Shown one piece after another: positions 52,863 to 54,667 of a stretch of 54,667 nucleotides of DNA (its first letter is position 1; every line of letters begins with the position of its first letter). Below the pieces are notes generated by a model. That model saw only the letters and a list, made by a program, of their open reading frames with translations, was not told the origin of the DNA and made no database searches. The stretch covers positions 1-54,667 of the forward strand of contig NZ_JAIXST010000158.1 of assembly GCF_027484545.1 (NCBI RefSeq). Direction: 5' to 3'. The DNA is from Runella sp. Its GTDB lineage: Bacteria > Bacteroidota > Bacteroidia > Cytophagales > Spirosomataceae. The position numbers were made by a program, and so were the translations under genes.

Positions 52863-54667
52863 TCAAGATAAAGGTACTTGTGCTGAAGCGTATGTGCCTT
52901 TATCAGTGGATTCAATTTGCCATTTACCCTTTAAAGAAGATATGCGATCTTGAATGTTTTTAAGGCCTTTACCTTCCTGCGCGTACTCCTGTATACCTTT
53001 CCCATTATCAAAAATTTCAAGATAGATGTTTGTGCCTTTACTGTAAAGTTTTAGGTGCGCTTCTGTAGCACTTGCATGTTTTATGATATTGTTAATAAGT
53101 TCAAGACAAATACTGTAGAGTTCAAATTCGGTCTGTCTTTCTAAACGTTCATTGAGGGTAATTTGAGCGTTAAAAGCGGTTTTGTTTGATCTATTAAGTT
53201 TCTCAATCAGTTTTTCCAAGCTTACTGACAGTCCATCTTTTTCAAGGTCTTCTGGCAGTAAGTTATGGCTAAGAAACCGTACACGTTGGTGAGCTTCATT
53301 CGTCATTTCCACTAAACTCTCATACACTTGCTGTTCCTTTTCGGTTAGTCCTTCAGGATTAAAAGACGACAAAGTCCAACGTATCGCAGACAGTGTTCCC
53401 CCTAACGAATCGTGTAAATCTGCCGCTACACGTTTACGTTCCAATTTCTGGCCACTAACAAGAGCCTCTGAGATTTCTTTATTTTGAGACTGTAATGCGT
53501 AGATGAGCTCCTTCTGCGTTTCTTCACGTTCTTCACGGGAACGGCGGTAATCATGGGCTAACGCCCAGGTAAAAAATACCATTTCAAGCATACTGCCAAT
53601 GTGCATTGCATTAATTACAAAAATGCTGGGTTGCAAGTATCCCAATGTCCACAAAAGCACAATCATAATCCCCAAAAAATAGGCAACAGTACCAAAGAGA
53701 TAATAAATAGCCGATGGATTACCTTTCTGGTAACTAACTATACAGGAACCGGAAATCAAACAAAAAAATATAACTATAAGTGTGCAGGAATAGACATTAG
53801 GACTGAGAGTATCAGGCCATACATAAATCCACGAACTAAGTAAGACGGATAAAATACCATCTATGATCAGTAACTTATATAAAAAAGGGGCGAGTTTTTT
53901 TAAACGAAGCGCATGAGCATAAAATAAAACACCTAAAACGTTACTCAAAGCTACTGCTATCACAATACTGTAACGGCTTATCCATTCACTGCTTGGCCAA
54001 ACTAAATTATCAACAATTCCATAACCTCCTACAATAGCTACCAGTAAATAGCCTGTTAGAAACAATACATAGAGCAAAAAATTTCGTTCTTTGGTAACTA
54101 ATAAAAATACCAACTGAACGATAATCATACAAATAACAAACCCTAAATGTGCGCTCCAAAACCACAGTTCATCCAAATATGTCTTATAAAAGTGGTGGGT
54201 TTCGGAAATTTTTAATTGAATTTTTTTTGCGTCCGTTGTAACCAAACGTACGTAAACTGTATAGGATGTATAGGCTGTAATTTCCAGTGGAATAGCACAT
54301 TGATGTACTTGTATGTTCCGTTGATAGCTTGGTATAGCATCCTTAATTGATTTAGTTAAAATTTTACCCGATTCTTCATTGATTAAGAAAACAGTAAGTT
54401 CATCTACCATCGGATAGTCATTTTGCAAGACCCAATTAATTGGCTGATTTGTTTGTTTTTGAACTCGAAATCGAACCCAATAATCGGCATCGGCAAAACC
54501 AAAGTTTGGAGCGTGCTGTACAGTACTCTTAAAAGTCAGGGTAGTATCTTTATACTGAACTAAATTAGGTTTGCAATAAAGTGGGAGTATGATTTCGTTA
54601 GTATGGTATGGAATTAATCTTAGAAAAAGAACAATTAATGTTGTTAAAGGAGCTACAACAGAACACC
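52863..54667 (-). CDS. 7TMR-DISM sensor histidine kinase, 5' end outside the window
   Basis: Membrane sensor kinase. The frame is open to the right edge, so about 600 residues are seen and the true start lies beyond it; an in-frame TTG at 54428 is not a plausible start, because the extracellular domain already begins upstream (FADADYWVRFRV). Order: hydrophobic stretch near the edge, a DISMED2-type sensory domain, seven membrane helices, a coiled coil, HisKA_3 with LHDSLG (phospho-His), and an HATPase with ELINNIIKHA, DNGKGI and GKGLKNIQDRI. HisKA_3 kinases normally signal to LuxR/NarL-type regulators; none is in the window. The TetA-like carrier follows 36 bases on. Confidence 0.88.
   Translation of the reverse strand, partial: CSVVAPLTTLIVLFLRLIPYHTNEIILPLYCKPNLVQYKDTTLTFKSTVQHAPNFGFADADYWVRFRVQKQTNQPINWVLQNDYPMVDELTVFLINEESGKILTKSIKDAIPSYQRNIQVHQCAIPLEITAYTSYTVYVRLVTTDAKKIQLKISETHHFYKTYLDELWFWSAHLGFVICMIIVQLVFLLVTKERNFLLYVLFLTGYLLVAIVGGYGIVDNLVWPSSEWISRYSIVIAVALSNVLGVLFYAHALRLKKLAPFLYKLLIIDGILSVLLSSWIYVWPDTLSPNVYSCTLIVIFFCLISGSCIVSYQKGNPSAIYYLFGTVAYFLGIMIVLLWTLGYLQPSIFVINAMHIGSMLEMVFFTWALAHDYRRSREEREETQKELIYALQSQNKEISEALVSGQKLERKRVAADLHDSLGGTLSAIRWTLSSFNPEGLTEKEQQVYESLVEMTNEAHQRVRFLSHNLLPEDLEKDGLSVSLEKLIEKLNRSNKTAFNAQITLNERLERQTEFELYSICLELINNIIKHASATEAHLKLYSKGTNIYLEIFDNGKGIQEYAQEGKGLKNIQDRISSLKGKWQIESTDKGTYASAQVPLS

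Noticed and set aside
54426-54428. Start of the histidine kinase at 54428
   Set aside because: That codon is TTG in the middle of the sensory domain; the frame continues to the window edge with matching domain sequence, so the gene is cut by the edge and does not start there.

Overview
The window looks like chromosome from a Bacteroidota bacterium, most likely a member of the Cytophagales (Spirosomataceae-like; the species cannot be told from this sequence). The signs are Bacteroidota-style promoters (TTG-N18-20-TAnnTTTG), almost no Shine-Dalgarno sites, several TTG start codons, a type IX secretion (CHU_C / gliding-type) C-terminal domain, a TonB receptor plus DUF4249 lipoprotein pair, a DAHP synthase with a C-terminal chorismate mutase, and the order tRNA-Trp-secE-nusG-rplKAJL-rpoBC.

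Layout. 0.3-10 kb: housekeeping and metabolic genes (exported superoxide dismutase, lspA, proline dehydrogenase, DAHP synthase/chorismate mutase, M1 aminopeptidase, a RecB-like nuclease-fold protein, argH). 9.2-16.8 kb: recX with a class II synthetase-like partner, a hexuronate-type MFS carrier, a small cytochrome c, a DUF4129-DUF4350-MoxR cluster, and a divergent metal-handling pair (MerC/HMA-like membrane protein plus His-rich lipoprotein) under a palindromic operator. 16.9-26.8 kb: Gfo/Idh/MocA oxidoreductase, cold-shock protein with a long 5' leader, PspC, udk, cysS, DUF192 protein, a T9SS type B Ig-repeat protein and a GH92 mannosidase. 26.8-28.9 kb: a clearly AT-richer accessory patch with a trypsin-like protease, an unknown secreted protein, an apparently orphan antitoxin and a 170-bp MITE-like insertion. 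29-39.7 kb: SBF-like transporter, lipoprotein, acyl-CoA dehydrogenase, twin-NBD ABC protein, DUF4249/TonB receptor pair, GH20 hexosaminidase. 39.7-51.5 kb: the RNA polymerase / ribosomal protein operon on the minus strand with tRNA-Trp at its head. 51.6 kb to the end: TetA-like MFS carrier and a 7TMR-DISM histidine kinase that runs off the window.

How it fits together: the GH92, GH20, hexuronate-type carrier, TonB/DUF4249 and Gfo/Idh genes suggest a polymer- and glycan-scavenging lifestyle, with secretion through Sec and T9SS. The most unusual signals are not genes: a 170-bp element with 17-bp inverted ends and a 9-bp target duplication (27789-27958); palindromic repeats inside the coding linker of the ABC protein (32848-32994); three 16-bp hairpin repeats filling the 5' UTR of proline dehydrogenase (3170-3217); an operator overlapping the promoter of the metal-handling pair (16805-16823); and a family of intergenic palindromes (7006-7082, 15690-15733, 44138-44195).
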